Assembly (NCBI GenBank): GCA_002453165.1
Contig: DKGH01000067.1
Coordinates: 1 to 20,953 of the forward strand
Reading direction: 5' to 3'
Length of the DNA: 20,953 bases
Source of the DNA: Verrucomicrobia bacterium UBA6775
GTDB taxonomy: Bacteria; Verrucomicrobiota; Verrucomicrobiia; Limisphaerales; UBA1096
The notes under the pieces are model-generated. The model searched no databases. It was not told the DNA's origin and worked only from the letters and a program-made list of their open reading frames with translations. The position numbers and the translations under genes are program-made. This document shows positions 1 through 7,513 of the stretch, one piece after another; positions within the stretch are counted from its first letter, which is position 1, and each line of letters starts with the position of its first letter.

Positions 1-48
1 GTCATAACTAAGTTGCTTTCCTCCAACTCCTCTAGTAAACAAAACAAG

Positions 49-68
49 CCAAGCGCTTGGCCAAGCGC
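49..68. repeat. Iterated palindrome, full 16-mer with a half-copy attached
   Basis: The palindrome GCGCTTGGCCAAGCGC occupies 53-68. It overlaps the register-shifted palindrome CCAAGCGCTTGG at 49-60, so the site reads as a short concatemer of a 12-base unit. It lies in non-coding DNA. It is one of 20 sites in this window sharing the core TTGGCCAA. Confidence 0.9.
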
Positions 69-73
69 ACTTT

Positions 74-237
74 TTAAACGCAGAGGGCGCGGAGATGCAG
101 ATGGCCGCTGAGGAAAATTCCGAAGGAATTTATCGTAGCGGCTCAGGGTTGGAGCGCACTCAATTATCGGGCTGTGTTGGAGTAAGCAGGTTTCTCCTCT
201 GCGGTTCTCCGCGCCTCTGTGCTCTCTGCGTTTAAAT
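74..237. repeat. Imperfect inverted-repeat element rich in CGCAGAG/GCGCGGAG
   Basis: The left arm (about 74-116) starts TTTAAACGCAGAG, continues GGCGCGGAGA and ends in a GCTGAGGAAA-like stretch. The reverse complement of 191-237 also starts TTTAAACGCAGAG, then has an extra 8 bases, then GGCGCGGAGA and GCAGAGGAGAAA. The arms therefore form an inverted repeat with one gap, around a spacer of about 75 bases that has no coding potential. CAGAGG-type repeats of this style are dispersed in many bacterial genomes. Whether this one is mobile or a transcription signal cannot be told from a single copy. Confidence 0.65.
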
Positions 238-270
238 CGACCCTTTCCACCAGTGTAGTGTGCTCCGTTT

Positions 271-290
271 TCAAGCGCTTGGCCAAGTGG
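271..290. repeat. Iterated palindrome, one mismatch
   Basis: The core TTGGCCAA is at 279-286 and the arm GCGC at 275-278. The right arm is GTGG instead of GCGC. The site lies next to the terminator of the minus-strand oxidoreductase gene, in non-coding DNA. Confidence 0.85.
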
Positions 291-330
291 AAAAACAAAA
301 CACCCGGCTCAGCTTGGCTGGCCGGGTGTT
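291..330 (-). terminator. Rho-independent terminator of the Gfo/Idh/MocA gene
   Basis: A perfect 10-bp stem is formed by 299-308 (AACACCCGGC) and 321-330 (GCCGGGTGTT) around a 12-base loop. On the minus strand it is followed by the T-rich run TTGTTTTT (291-298). It starts 22 bases after the stop of the minus-strand gene that ends at 352, which is the expected place and orientation. Confidence 0.85.
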
Positions 331-351
331 TGCGAAATGAGTTGTCGTGAA

Positions 352-1743
352 TTAGAGCGTGTAGCCGTTGAGGTACTCGCGTTTCACGAAGTTGGCAGCT
401 TCCTTGATGTTGGGCGACTTCATGTTCGGGCCGTCCCATTCCATCTTGCGGTTTTTGCCAACCTGCAGTGCAATACAGCCGAGCAGGATGATTTCGGTGA
501 GGTACGCTGCGTTGTCGAAGTTCGAGTACGCGGGACGGCCACCGTTCATCATGTCGAACCACTCTTGGGTGTGCCCGGGTGATTTCCAGAAGTTATCAGC
601 AATCGCCTTGTCAGCTTCGTGGTTTTTGCTGCCCTTAAATTTCTTCTCATCGTTGAGAGAGACGTAGTAGCGGGAACCGTAATCGTCTGGCGTATAGATT
701 TGGCCCTTGGTGCCGACGAGCAAACAGCCGCTGCCGCGGATTGCACCTACGGTGCCAACGACCTTTGATGTGATATCCGGATGCGGTTGATTTTGTTTCC
801 CGTTAATCTTGCCGTCATACCACCAAAATTTCAGAGGCTTCATACCGTCGCGCTCGGGGAACTCGAAACGAATCCGGGAGTTCACGGGATAAGTTTCCTT
901 GTTCATGCCGGAGTGGCCTTCGGCTTCAACGACGGTGGGGTAGCCCAGCTTAAGCGCACGGAAAGGCATATTGACGGTGTGGCAGGCCATGTCGCCCAGT
1001 GCGCCAGTGCCGTAGTCCAGCCAGCCGCGCCATTTGAAGGTGTGATACACGCCGCTTTTGTATGGGCGATGTTTGACCGGGCCCTGCCAGAGATCCCAGT
1101 TCAAGTGATCGGGCACTGGATCGGAGCCTTTCGGCCGATCAATGCCCTGCGGCCACACCGGGCGGTTGGACCATACGTGCAGTTCGGTGACGTCGCCTAT
1201 GAGGCCTGATTGGATGACTTGCACCGCGCGGCGCAAACCGCTGCCTGCACTACCCTGATTACCCATCTGGGTGGCTACTTTTTGCTCCTTGGCGACCTTG
1301 GCCATGAGGCGTGCTTCGTAGACGGATTGCGTGAGCGGTTTCTGTACGTAAACGTGTTTGCCCAGTTTCATCGCCTGCACACCGGCAATGGCGTGCATGT
1401 GATCCGGGGTGGAGACGGTGACGGCGTCGATGGATTTCTCCATCTTGTCAAACATCTTGCGGAAATCCTGAAACGTTGCGGCACCGGGGTATTTTTGGCC
1501 GCGACTGCGAAGGGTGTTGGTGTCGACATCGCAGAGTGCGACGACGTTGGCACCGCAGCGGGCTGAGTTGTCGGTATCGCTGGAGCCTTTGCCACCGGCA
1601 CCGATCGCGGCGAGGTTGACCTTGCTGTTGAGGTTTTTGCCGCGAAGCATGAACGGGCCAAAGCAGGCCGCGCCCAATGCAGCGGTGGAAGTATGGGAGA
1701 TGAACTTACGGCGCGTAAGGTCAGTCTTCGGTTTTGTATTCAT
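352..1743 (-). CDS. Tat-exported Gfo/Idh/MocA-family oxidoreductase
   Basis: The product has 463 residues. It is an NAD(P)-dependent sugar or polyol dehydrogenase-like protein, predicted to be folded in the cytoplasm and exported through Tat. The N-terminus carries a twin-arginine signal, TRRKFISHTS, followed by an Ala-rich hydrophobic stretch (about residues 10-34). A Rossmann fold follows, with LAAIGAGGKG near 44-53 and ALCDVD near 69-74. The family EKP motif appears as QKP, with the lysine near residue 135, after the STPDHMHA stretch. The rest resembles the long C-terminal domain of bacterial secreted Gfo/Idh/MocA proteins. I chose the ATG at 1743 because it places the Tat signal at the N-terminus; the frame stays open to 2172 but that extension overlaps the next gene and has no signal-like features. 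No Shine-Dalgarno site is visible. Related exported proteins in this phylum are thought to oxidise glycosides; the substrate here is unknown. Confidence 0.9.
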   Translation of the reverse strand: MNTKPKTDLTRRKFISHTSTAALGAACFGPFMLRGKNLNSKVNLAAIGAGGKGSSDTDNSARCGANVVALCDVDTNTLRSRGQKYPGAATFQDFRKMFDKMEKSIDAVTVSTPDHMHAIAGVQAMKLGKHVYVQKPLTQSVYEARLMAKVAKEQKVATQMGNQGSAGSGLRRAVQVIQSGLIGDVTELHVWSNRPVWPQGIDRPKGSDPVPDHLNWDLWQGPVKHRPYKSGVYHTFKWRGWLDYGTGALGDMACHTVNMPFRALKLGYPTVVEAEGHSGMNKETYPVNSRIRFEFPERDGMKPLKFWWYDGKINGKQNQPHPDITSKVVGTVGAIRGSGCLLVGTKGQIYTPDDYGSRYYVSLNDEKKFKGSKNHEADKAIADNFWKSPGHTQEWFDMMNGGRPAYSNFDNAAYLTEIILLGCIALQVGKNRKMEWDGPNMKSPNIKEAANFVKREYLNGYTL

Positions 1744-1903
1744 GTTAGTGTTGGTAAAAATTGAGATTTCCGGCCATGCCAACTTGGTTTGACCGGAAAA
1801 CGAGAACTTCCAACATCTCAGACGGGAAGAACAGGAAAAAATTCGAGGCGACCGAAATTGCTGTTCAATTGGATTTAAAACGGGAAGAATTGCGCATCCT
1901 AAA
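1744..1903. promoter_or_regulatory. Divergent intergenic region
   Basis: These 160 bases separate the starts of the minus-strand oxidoreductase gene and the plus-strand cytochrome/WD40 gene, so they should hold promoters in both directions. I cannot pick confident -35/-10 pairs. No Shine-Dalgarno site stands at usable spacing before either ATG. Confidence 0.4.
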
Positions 1904-4900
1904 ATGAAACGTGCACTGTCGATTTTCACGGCCGGGCTGATGGCGGCTCCGGCTGCCATTGCGCAGGAGAGCGCCGAGGGGCTGGAGGTTGCGGAGTTGA
2001 GCCGGAAGGAGGTTGTCGATTTCGCCACCGAGATCCTGCCGATTTTTCGCAAAAACTGCCTCGCCTGCCACAACGCCAAGGACGCCGATGCCGACTTGAA
2101 CCTGGAGTCGCCCGCGGCAATCGCCAAAGGGGGGGAGAGTGGCCCGATGGTGATCCCCGGCAGCGCAGACAAAAGCCAGCTTATGGCCCATATTCGTCAG
2201 ACTGAAAAGCCGTTCATGCCGCCGCGCCGCAACAAGGTCGGCGCCGACAAACTCACGCCTTACCAGCTTGGCCTGGTCAAACTATGGATTAACCAGGGGG
2301 CCAAGGGGGAGGTGCGACAGGTCACGCAGAAGCTGAATTGGCGGCCGGTGCCAATCACGATGACCCCGATTTACACCACGGCCATCTCGCCGGATGGTCA
2401 GTTCGCGGCCTGTGGTCGGGGTAACCAGATTTTTGTCTACCACCTGCCGACCCAGCGCCTGAGCGCACGCCTCAGCGATCCCGGCTTGGCCAAGGGCGTG
2501 GCGCATCGCGATCTCGTCCAGTCGCTTTCATTCAGCCCGGATGGCAGGACACTTGCCTCGGGCGGGTTTCGCGTGGTGAAACTTTGGTCGAATAAAGCTG
2601 CAGAGCCGGCGAAGGTCGTGAACCTCATGCCGGGAGGGGAACAGGTTGTCGCGCTGGACGTTGCGCTTGGCCAAGCGCGGGCCATAGTGGCCGGTGACCG
2701 GGGCGCCGTTCAGGCGATCGACCTCAACAGCATGATGCCGGTTTGGCGTGACCTAATCCAAGGCCAAGCGGCGGAGCAGTTGCAATTGTCACCGGATGGC
2801 AAACGGGTTGCCGTCCTGTTTAGCGACGGACGGGTGCGGACATGGGACGCCGCCACCGGCGATCGGCTCACTCGCGAGGCATCGCCGATTGGTGCAACCT
2901 CCATTGCGTGGTTGGATGCCGAGCGGATCGTGACAGGGCACGCTGCGGATGGTGTCAAAATTTGGGCTGCAAACAATCCAGGTAGGGTTACTGCGAACTG
3001 GGGATCGACTGCTGCGGTCTCGGCGTTGGCGGTGCTGGGTGAAGGGGCAACTGTTTTGGTCGGCCAGACTGACGGGAAGGTGCTCGCGTTGAACCCGGCG
3101 GACGGCAAGACGATCAAGACGATCGACCACGGCGCTGCGATTACCGGGTTGCGCGTAAAACCGGATAGCACCCAGTTGGTGACGCTGGGTGGCCCGGTCG
3201 CGCAGCTTTGGGATACTGCCAAGTGGACATCGATCGCTCAGTTGAAGGGCGATCCCCGCGCGGAGGAGCAGGTTGCGATTGCCCAGCAGGAATTGGAATT
3301 CGCCAAGGCGGAGGTCGGCTACCACAAGGCGAACGTTGAGGCGAAGCAGAAGCAGTTAAAACAGGATCAGGACGCCCACAAAAAAGCGAAGGACGCCTTG
3401 GCCGGCCACGAAAAAACGGCCGCCGACAAGGCCAAGGAAAAAACCGATTCCGAGGCGGCATTGAAAAAATTGAACGATGAAATCGCGGCATTACCGAAAC
3501 GTGTCGAGGCAGCGACCAAAGGGAAAACCGAAGCAGAGACGACGCTGAAATCCGGGGAAGCCGCTTTGGCCAAGGCGAAAACCGACCTTGCGAACGCGGA
3601 AAAAACACTTACGGAAACCGCAGCCACGAAAGCCGCCTTGACGGAACAGTTGATGCAACTCGGCGCAGCCGCCAACAGCGCGAAATTGTTGGCGGCCGAT
3701 GCCCAAAAGGCGGCCGCCAAGGCCAAGGGGGATCAGGATTTGGCGACACAGTCAACCGGTGCAGGCGCCTTGGCCAAGCGCAAGGCGAGAGAATTTGAAG
3801 CGGCACTGAACCAATTTGGACCGGCCGTGGAAAAACTGGCCAAGGCCGAGGCAGCCAAGGTGTCCATCTCAACAGCACTCGCCAAACACGAAGAAAGCGT
3901 GAAGACGGCCAAGGTTGAACTGGAAAAGCAAACGAAGGAGTTGGCAGCAGCACAGGATCGTCAAAAGAAGTCAGGCGAAGAGAAAAAGAATCTGGAAAAG
4001 AAGATCACCGACGCCACGACCGCGATCACCAACGCCGAGCGCGAGATTGAGTTGTCGAAGGCTGAAGTGGGCTTTACCTCAACAAACGTGAAAAACGCGG
4101 AAGCTGCAGTAAAGGCGGCTACCGATGCGCAGACAGAGGCGGGTAAGGTCCCGGCGGCCCACGAGGCCGGCGTGGCAGATGCCAAGGCCCGAGCCGGAGC
4201 AGGAACCCAGGACTGGATCGATGCCGCTTATTCCGAAGACGGTGTTTTGGTTTATACCTTGGGGGTCGATGGGCGGATTCAATCGTGGTCCACAACGACA
4301 GGTCAACGGGCACATGAGTTCAGTGCGGATGGGCGCTTGGCCAAGCGCTTGGCTTTGCTTTCCAGTGGGCGTCTGGCCTTGGCTGGTGGCTCCCCGGAGG
4401 CGGCCATCATTTCGGCCAGTGCCGCTTGGTCATTGGCCAACACCATTGGGACTGGCGATGAGAATTCCCCGTTTGAAGATCGCGTCATCGCTCTCGACTT
4501 CAGTCCGGACGGGGAATGGTTGGCAACCGGCGGTGGCTTTCCATCTCGTGGAGGGGAGATCTACATTTGGAATGTGGAGGACGGCTCGGAGGAATTGCGC
4601 ATCCCCGAGGCGCATAGCGACACGGTTTGCTCGCTGGCATTTTCACCGGATGGCAGCCAATTGGCCTCCGGCGGGACCGATCGGTTCGCCCGAATTTTCG
4701 AGACGAACCGGGGAAAGGAACTTCGCGCCTTGGAAGGGCACACCGGCCATGTGCTCGGCGTGAGTTGGCAACGGAACGGACGCGTGCTCGCCAGCGTGGG
4801 GGCAGACAAGGCGGTGAAAGTCTGGAACCTCATTAACGGGGAACAGAAAAAGTCGTTCAGTGGATTTAACAAGGAAGTCACTTCTGTGCACTTTCTCGGC

Positions 4901-5149
4901 ATTGGCACTCAGGCCGTCGTGTCGGCCGGTGATAATGTGGTGAAAGTAGTCAAGGAGGACGGCGGCGAAGTTCGGCGACTGCCTGAGACTCCCACGTTTA
5001 TGCACTCCAGCGATGTCACCCCGGACGGGAAATTTGCCGTTGCTGGTGGCTTCGACGGGGTCCTGCGCATCTGGGATGTCAACGCCGGAAAACTCCTCCA
5101 CTCATTCGCCCCGGAAAAAGAATCAACAAAAGTGGCTGCGAAAAAGTGA
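1904..5149 (+). CDS. Exported cytochrome c (PSCyt1-like)/WD40 protein with a central coiled coil
   Basis: The product has 1081 residues. A signal peptide (about 1-20, ending AAIAQ) is followed by a c-type haem site CLACH (Cys52, Cys55, His56) and a likely distal Met105 in FMPP, as in Planctomycete-type cytochrome c domains. A WD40 propeller covers about 145-450, with repeats of the SPDGRTLASGG...KLW type. Residues about 455-765 are rich in Ala, Lys and Glu and form a long coiled coil. A second WD40 set covers about 775-1075, for example SPDGSQLASGG and LRIWDVNAGK. The haem implies a periplasmic location. The role is probably in electron transfer or as a scaffold for partner enzymes, but it is not established. 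The divergent dehydrogenase upstream could be a partner. Six copies of the TTGGCCAA motif lie inside this gene (2486, 2667, 3566, 3770, 4337, 4433). Confidence 0.9.
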   Translation: MKRALSIFTAGLMAAPAAIAQESAEGLEVAELSRKEVVDFATEILPIFRKNCLACHNAKDADADLNLESPAAIAKGGESGPMVIPGSADKSQLMAHIRQTEKPFMPPRRNKVGADKLTPYQLGLVKLWINQGAKGEVRQVTQKLNWRPVPITMTPIYTTAISPDGQFAACGRGNQIFVYHLPTQRLSARLSDPGLAKGVAHRDLVQSLSFSPDGRTLASGGFRVVKLWSNKAAEPAKVVNLMPGGEQVVALDVALGQARAIVAGDRGAVQAIDLNSMMPVWRDLIQGQAAEQLQLSPDGKRVAVLFSDGRVRTWDAATGDRLTREASPIGATSIAWLDAERIVTGHAADGVKIWAANNPGRVTANWGSTAAVSALAVLGEGATVLVGQTDGKVLALNPADGKTIKTIDHGAAITGLRVKPDSTQLVTLGGPVAQLWDTAKWTSIAQLKGDPRAEEQVAIAQQELEFAKAEVGYHKANVEAKQKQLKQDQDAHKKAKDALAGHEKTAADKAKEKTDSEAALKKLNDEIAALPKRVEAATKGKTEAETTLKSGEAALAKAKTDLANAEKTLTETAATKAALTEQLMQLGAAANSAKLLAADAQKAAAKAKGDQDLATQSTGAGALAKRKAREFEAALNQFGPAVEKLAKAEAAKVSISTALAKHEESVKTAKVELEKQTKELAAAQDRQKKSGEEKKNLEKKITDATTAITNAEREIELSKAEVGFTSTNVKNAEAAVKAATDAQTEAGKVPAAHEAGVADAKARAGAGTQDWIDAAYSEDGVLVYTLGVDGRIQSWSTTTGQRAHEFSADGRLAKRLALLSSGRLALAGGSPEAAIISASAAWSLANTIGTGDENSPFEDRVIALDFSPDGEWLATGGGFPSRGGEIYIWNVEDGSEELRIPEAHSDTVCSLAFSPDGSQLASGGTDRFARIFETNRGKELRALEGHTGHVLGVSWQRNGRVLASVGADKAVKVWNLINGEQKKSFSGFNKEVTSVHFLGIGTQAVVSAGDNVVKVVKEDGGEVRRLPETPTFMHSSDVTPDGKFAVAGGFDGVLRIWDVNAGKLLHSFAPEKESTKVAAKK
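2663..2678. repeat. Iterated palindrome, full 16-mer, inside a gene
   Basis: An exact GCGCTTGGCCAAGCGC lies inside the WD40 gene and is read there as Ala-Leu-Gly-Gln-Ala, the less common of the two frames used in this window. Confidence 0.9.
4333..4352. repeat. Iterated palindrome, full 16-mer plus half-copy, inside a gene
   Basis: An exact GCGCTTGGCCAAGCGC (4333-4348) is extended by a shifted CCAAGCGCTTGG (4341-4352). It encodes Arg-Leu-Ala-Lys-Arg-Leu within the second propeller of the WD40 protein, between recognisable repeat units. Confidence 0.9.
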
Positions 5150-5152
5150 CTA

Positions 5153-5189
5153 TTGACAATATTCTGTACATGGTCATTATTCTGTCCAT
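5153..5189 (+). promoter_or_regulatory. Promoter and probable autoregulatory operator of yefM-yoeB
   Basis: A -35 box TTGACA (5153-5158) and a -10-like CATTAT (5175-5180) are 16 bases apart, so transcription should start at or just before the antitoxin ATG at 5190 and the mRNA may be leaderless. Overlapping these boxes are two direct repeats, ATTCTGTaCAT (5161-5171) and ATTCTGTcCAT (5179-5189), 18 bases apart. The first contains TGTACA, the core hexamer of known YefM-YoeB operators; the second has TGTCCA. The placement fits repression by the toxin-antitoxin complex. Confidence 0.65.
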
Positions 5190-5453
5190 ATGAAGGCGAT
5201 TAGCTATACCGCTGCGCGAGAAAATCTGGCATCGACGATCAACGAGGTTTGCGAAGACCGGAGTCCGGTAATCATTACCAGAAAAAGAGAACAGGCGGTC
5301 GTCATGATGTCTCTGGAAGACTACGAGTCACTTGAAGAGACCTCCTACCTGTTGCGGGTTCCGGCTAATGCTCAACGATTGCAGGAGTCGATTGAAGGGC
5401 TCGAAAAGGGAGAGGGCAGGGCGCACGAGTTGGTGGAGTCCGATGAAGAATGA
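5190..5453 (+). CDS. yefM: Antitoxin YefM (Phd/YefM family)
   Basis: The product has 87 residues. The N-terminal half has the Phd/YefM pattern: ISYTAARENLASTINEV, then SPVIITRKREQAVVMMSLEDYESLEET. This part dimerises and binds DNA. The acidic C-terminal tail, ending VESDEE, is the part that would wrap and neutralise the toxin. Its stop overlaps the start of the toxin gene in the sequence ATGA (5450-5453), the usual coupling for this module. The start codon lies only about ten bases downstream of a -10-like box. The function is predicted with high confidence from sequence pattern and partner. Confidence 0.95.
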   Translation: MKAISYTAARENLASTINEVCEDRSPVIITRKREQAVVMMSLEDYESLEETSYLLRVPANAQRLQESIEGLEKGEGRAHELVESDEE

Positions 5454-5710
5454 AAATCGTCTTCTCCGAGCAGGCTTGGGAAGACTATCAATTTTGGGTT
5501 GTTAACGACCGGAAGACTCTCAAACGGATCAATCAGTTGATTCGTGATACCGCGAGAGATCCCTTTCGCGGGGTTGGCAAGCCGGAACCGCTTCGCCATT
5601 TGTTGAAAGGCTACTGGTCGCGACGAATTAATGAGGAGCATCGAATGGTTTATTGTGTGAAGGAAAACCAACTCATGTTGGCGCAACTGCGCTACCACTA
5701 CGAACGCTAG
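5450..5710 (+). CDS. yoeB: Toxin YoeB, ribosome-dependent mRNA endonuclease
   Basis: The product has 86 residues and belongs to the RelE/YoeB fold. YoeB cleaves mRNA in the ribosomal A site and stops translation when the antitoxin is lost. The active-site residues known from E. coli YoeB are present at the same positions: Glu46 (KPEPL), Arg65 (EEHRMVY), and His83-Tyr84 (RYHY). The motif GYWSRRI is also typical. The gene therefore looks intact and active. It is translationally coupled to the antitoxin through a 4-base overlap. The following esterase start is only 20 bases downstream, so read-through transcription is possible. Confidence 0.96.
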   Translation: MKIVFSEQAWEDYQFWVVNDRKTLKRINQLIRDTARDPFRGVGKPEPLRHLLKGYWSRRINEEHRMVYCVKENQLMLAQLRYHYER

Positions 5711-5730
5711 ATTTTAGTTTGGATCGGAAA

Positions 5731-6837
5731 ATGAATTCACTGAAATCGAAAACATGGAAGGCGTTGGTGGTAATAATCGCTTTGTCTGCAAATACCGAGG
5801 GGATCGCCGACTCGGGAAAGCTGACGCGGGTGCAATTTCATAGCAAGGCACTCGAGGGGAACCTGCTGGGTGATTCACCAAAGCGGGAGGTGCTTGTTTA
5901 CCTGCCGCCCAGTTACAAAACGAAGAAGGCAAAGCGCTATCCGGTGGTGTATCTGCTGCACGGAAATAGTGCGAGCGACACCAAACCGGATTCCAATCCA
6001 GCGGTTCGCTGGGCAGTGGACGTAAATAAACCATCCGGCAGGTATAACCAGCGAGGAATCAAAACAATCATGGATTCATCGATTGAAAACGGTGGCGTTA
6101 AAGAGATGATTGTTGTGATGCCGAATGGCCGAAACAAGTATAGAGGGAGTCATTATGTGAACTCGCCCGTTTCGGGGAATTGGGCTGATCATATCGCGAG
6201 GGATTTAGTTTCGTTCATCGACGGAAAATACCGAACGATCAAAAGCAGGGACAGTCGGGCATTGACCGGATATTCGATGGGCGGGAGAGGGACTTTGATT
6301 TTAGGGATGAAATATCCGGATGTTTTTGGGGCGATCTATGCGATGAGTGGTGGAATAATGAATTTTGAGAATTTCCCGCTTACCGAGGAGGATGCCAAGG
6401 TGTGGAAGAGTGTGTTGTCGTTAAAGAGTTTGGATAAAGCTGGCGCGCCGTCGATTAGGTTGCTGGGATTATCCGCGGCATTTTCTCCAAACCCAAACAG
6501 TAAACCATTCTTCGTCGATTATCAGTATAGGTTGGAAGAGGGGCGATTGAAGCCGAACCCTGAGGTTCAGAAACGATGGTTGAAATTCGATCCCGTCAGG
6601 ATGGTTGATACTCACAAGGAGGCGTTGTTGAGCCTTAACGGGTTCCGATTTGATTGCGGGCGGGTCGACTTTTTGATTGGCGCCAACAGGGCGTTGGCGA
6701 AAAAACTAAAAGAGGCAAATATCCCGCATCAATACGACGAGTACGACGCCCGTCACGGGGAGAAACGCAACCTCCGGTTGGAGCAGGAAGTGCTCCCTTA
6801 TTTTTCGATGATGCTGAAATTCGACGAGGAAAATTAG
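5731..6837 (+). CDS. Exported esterase (esterase D / enterochelin esterase-like alpha/beta hydrolase)
   Basis: The product has 368 residues. A hydrophobic N-terminal segment (about 9-26, KALVVIIALSANTEGIA) suggests export. The core has the esterase pattern VLVYLPPSY and YPVVYLLHG (about 54-78). The nucleophile is Ser182 in GYSMGG. The catalytic acid is probably Asp308 or Asp313 (RFDCGRVDF), and the histidine is His342 (DARHGEKRN). PF00756-type enzymes of this kind are often feruloyl or acetyl-xylan esterases or act on small esters; the substrate is not shown. I chose the ATG at 5731 because the open frame further upstream overlaps the toxin gene. The gene ends 6 bases before the convergent frr. 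One sampled line of sequence is about 45% G+C, lower than most neighbours, and the gene has no TTGGCCAA site. Confidence 0.88.
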   Translation: MNSLKSKTWKALVVIIALSANTEGIADSGKLTRVQFHSKALEGNLLGDSPKREVLVYLPPSYKTKKAKRYPVVYLLHGNSASDTKPDSNPAVRWAVDVNKPSGRYNQRGIKTIMDSSIENGGVKEMIVVMPNGRNKYRGSHYVNSPVSGNWADHIARDLVSFIDGKYRTIKSRDSRALTGYSMGGRGTLILGMKYPDVFGAIYAMSGGIMNFENFPLTEEDAKVWKSVLSLKSLDKAGAPSIRLLGLSAAFSPNPNSKPFFVDYQYRLEEGRLKPNPEVQKRWLKFDPVRMVDTHKEALLSLNGFRFDCGRVDFLIGANRALAKKLKEANIPHQYDEYDARHGEKRNLRLEQEVLPYFSMMLKFDEEN

Positions 6838-6843
6838 ACGGAC

Positions 6844-7404
6844 TTAGACCGTCAAAATTTCCTTTTCCTTGTCTGCCAGATGGTCGTCGAGTTTTTTGAC
6901 GAAGTCATCGGTTATTTTTTGAACCTGCTTTTCAGCTGACTTAACTTCGTCCTCAGAGACTCCGGCCTCCTTGCCGGCCTCCTTTAAGCCGTCCAAAGCA
7001 TCGCGTCGCACATGGCGCACGGCAACACGACCGTCTTCGGTAATTTTCTTGGCCACCTTCACAAGTTCCTCGCGGCGTTCGTGGCTGAGCTCGGGCAGGA
7101 CGATGCGAATGACCTTGCCATCGATGGCAGGGTTGAGGCCGAGGTTGGCTGCCTGGACGGCTTTACTGATGGACTCAACAGTCCCGGCGTCCCACGGCTG
7201 GATCAGGATCATGCGCGTCTCTGGCGCGGTGATCCCGGCCATGTCTCGCAGGCGCATGGATGAGCCGTAGGCATCCACCATGATGTTCTCGACCAGCGCC
7301 GGATTGGCCTTGCCGGTGCGGACGCCCTCGAATTCATGTAACATGGCGGTCTCGGACTTGGCCATTTTGTCCTCCGCCTCGAGCAGTACTTGGTCAATTG
7401 GCAT
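6844..7404 (-). CDS. frr: Ribosome recycling factor
   Basis: The product has 186 residues, the normal length of RRF. It splits post-termination 70S ribosomes together with EF-G. Conserved stretches include FEGVRTGKANPALVENI (N-terminal helix of the three-helix bundle), ITAPETRMILIQPWD and LGLNPAIDGKVIRIVLPEL (small domain), and HERREELVKVAKKITEDGRVAVR before the last helix. I start at the ATG at 7404; a TTG two codons upstream is also open. In most bacteria frr follows pyrH; here no pyrH is next to it, and it diverges from nadA. No Shine-Dalgarno site is visible. Confidence 0.97.
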   Translation of the reverse strand: MPIDQVLLEAEDKMAKSETAMLHEFEGVRTGKANPALVENIMVDAYGSSMRLRDMAGITAPETRMILIQPWDAGTVESISKAVQAANLGLNPAIDGKVIRIVLPELSHERREELVKVAKKITEDGRVAVRHVRRDALDGLKEAGKEAGVSEDEVKSAEKQVQKITDDFVKKLDDHLADKEKEILTV

Positions 7405-7450
7405 GGGCAAAAAAGTAACACGCCCCGAATCCGCTTGGCCAGTTTTTCAT

Positions 7451-7466
7451 GCGCTTGGCCAAGCGC
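7451..7466. repeat. Iterated palindrome, full 16-mer, in the frr-nadA divergent region
   Basis: This is an exact GCGCTTGGCCAAGCGC. A partial copy, CCGCTTGGCC, lies 20 bases upstream (7431-7440). Both sit in the 109-base region between the divergent starts of frr and nadA, where promoters must also lie. Confidence 0.9.
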
Positions 7467-7513
7467 TGAGCCTCCGGTTGACCCGTCGCTGCCGGTGGAG
7501 TATCATTTCAGCC

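Noticed and set aside
1744..2172. Upstream extension of the Gfo/Idh/MocA frame to 2172
   Set aside because: It would put 143 residues before the twin-arginine signal and overlap the cytochrome/WD40 gene; the extension has no domain-like sequence.
2710..4763. Several long open frames on both strands inside the WD40/coiled-coil gene (for example minus 2710-3222 and plus 4125-4763)
   Set aside because: They are shadows of a GC-rich gene with strong family evidence in its own frame; their translations are rich in Arg, Pro and Ser and show no domains.
7280..7513. Extension of nadA upstream to 7280
   Set aside because: It overlaps frr antisense and encodes sequence that does not resemble NadA; the GTG at 7514 fits the usual N-terminus.
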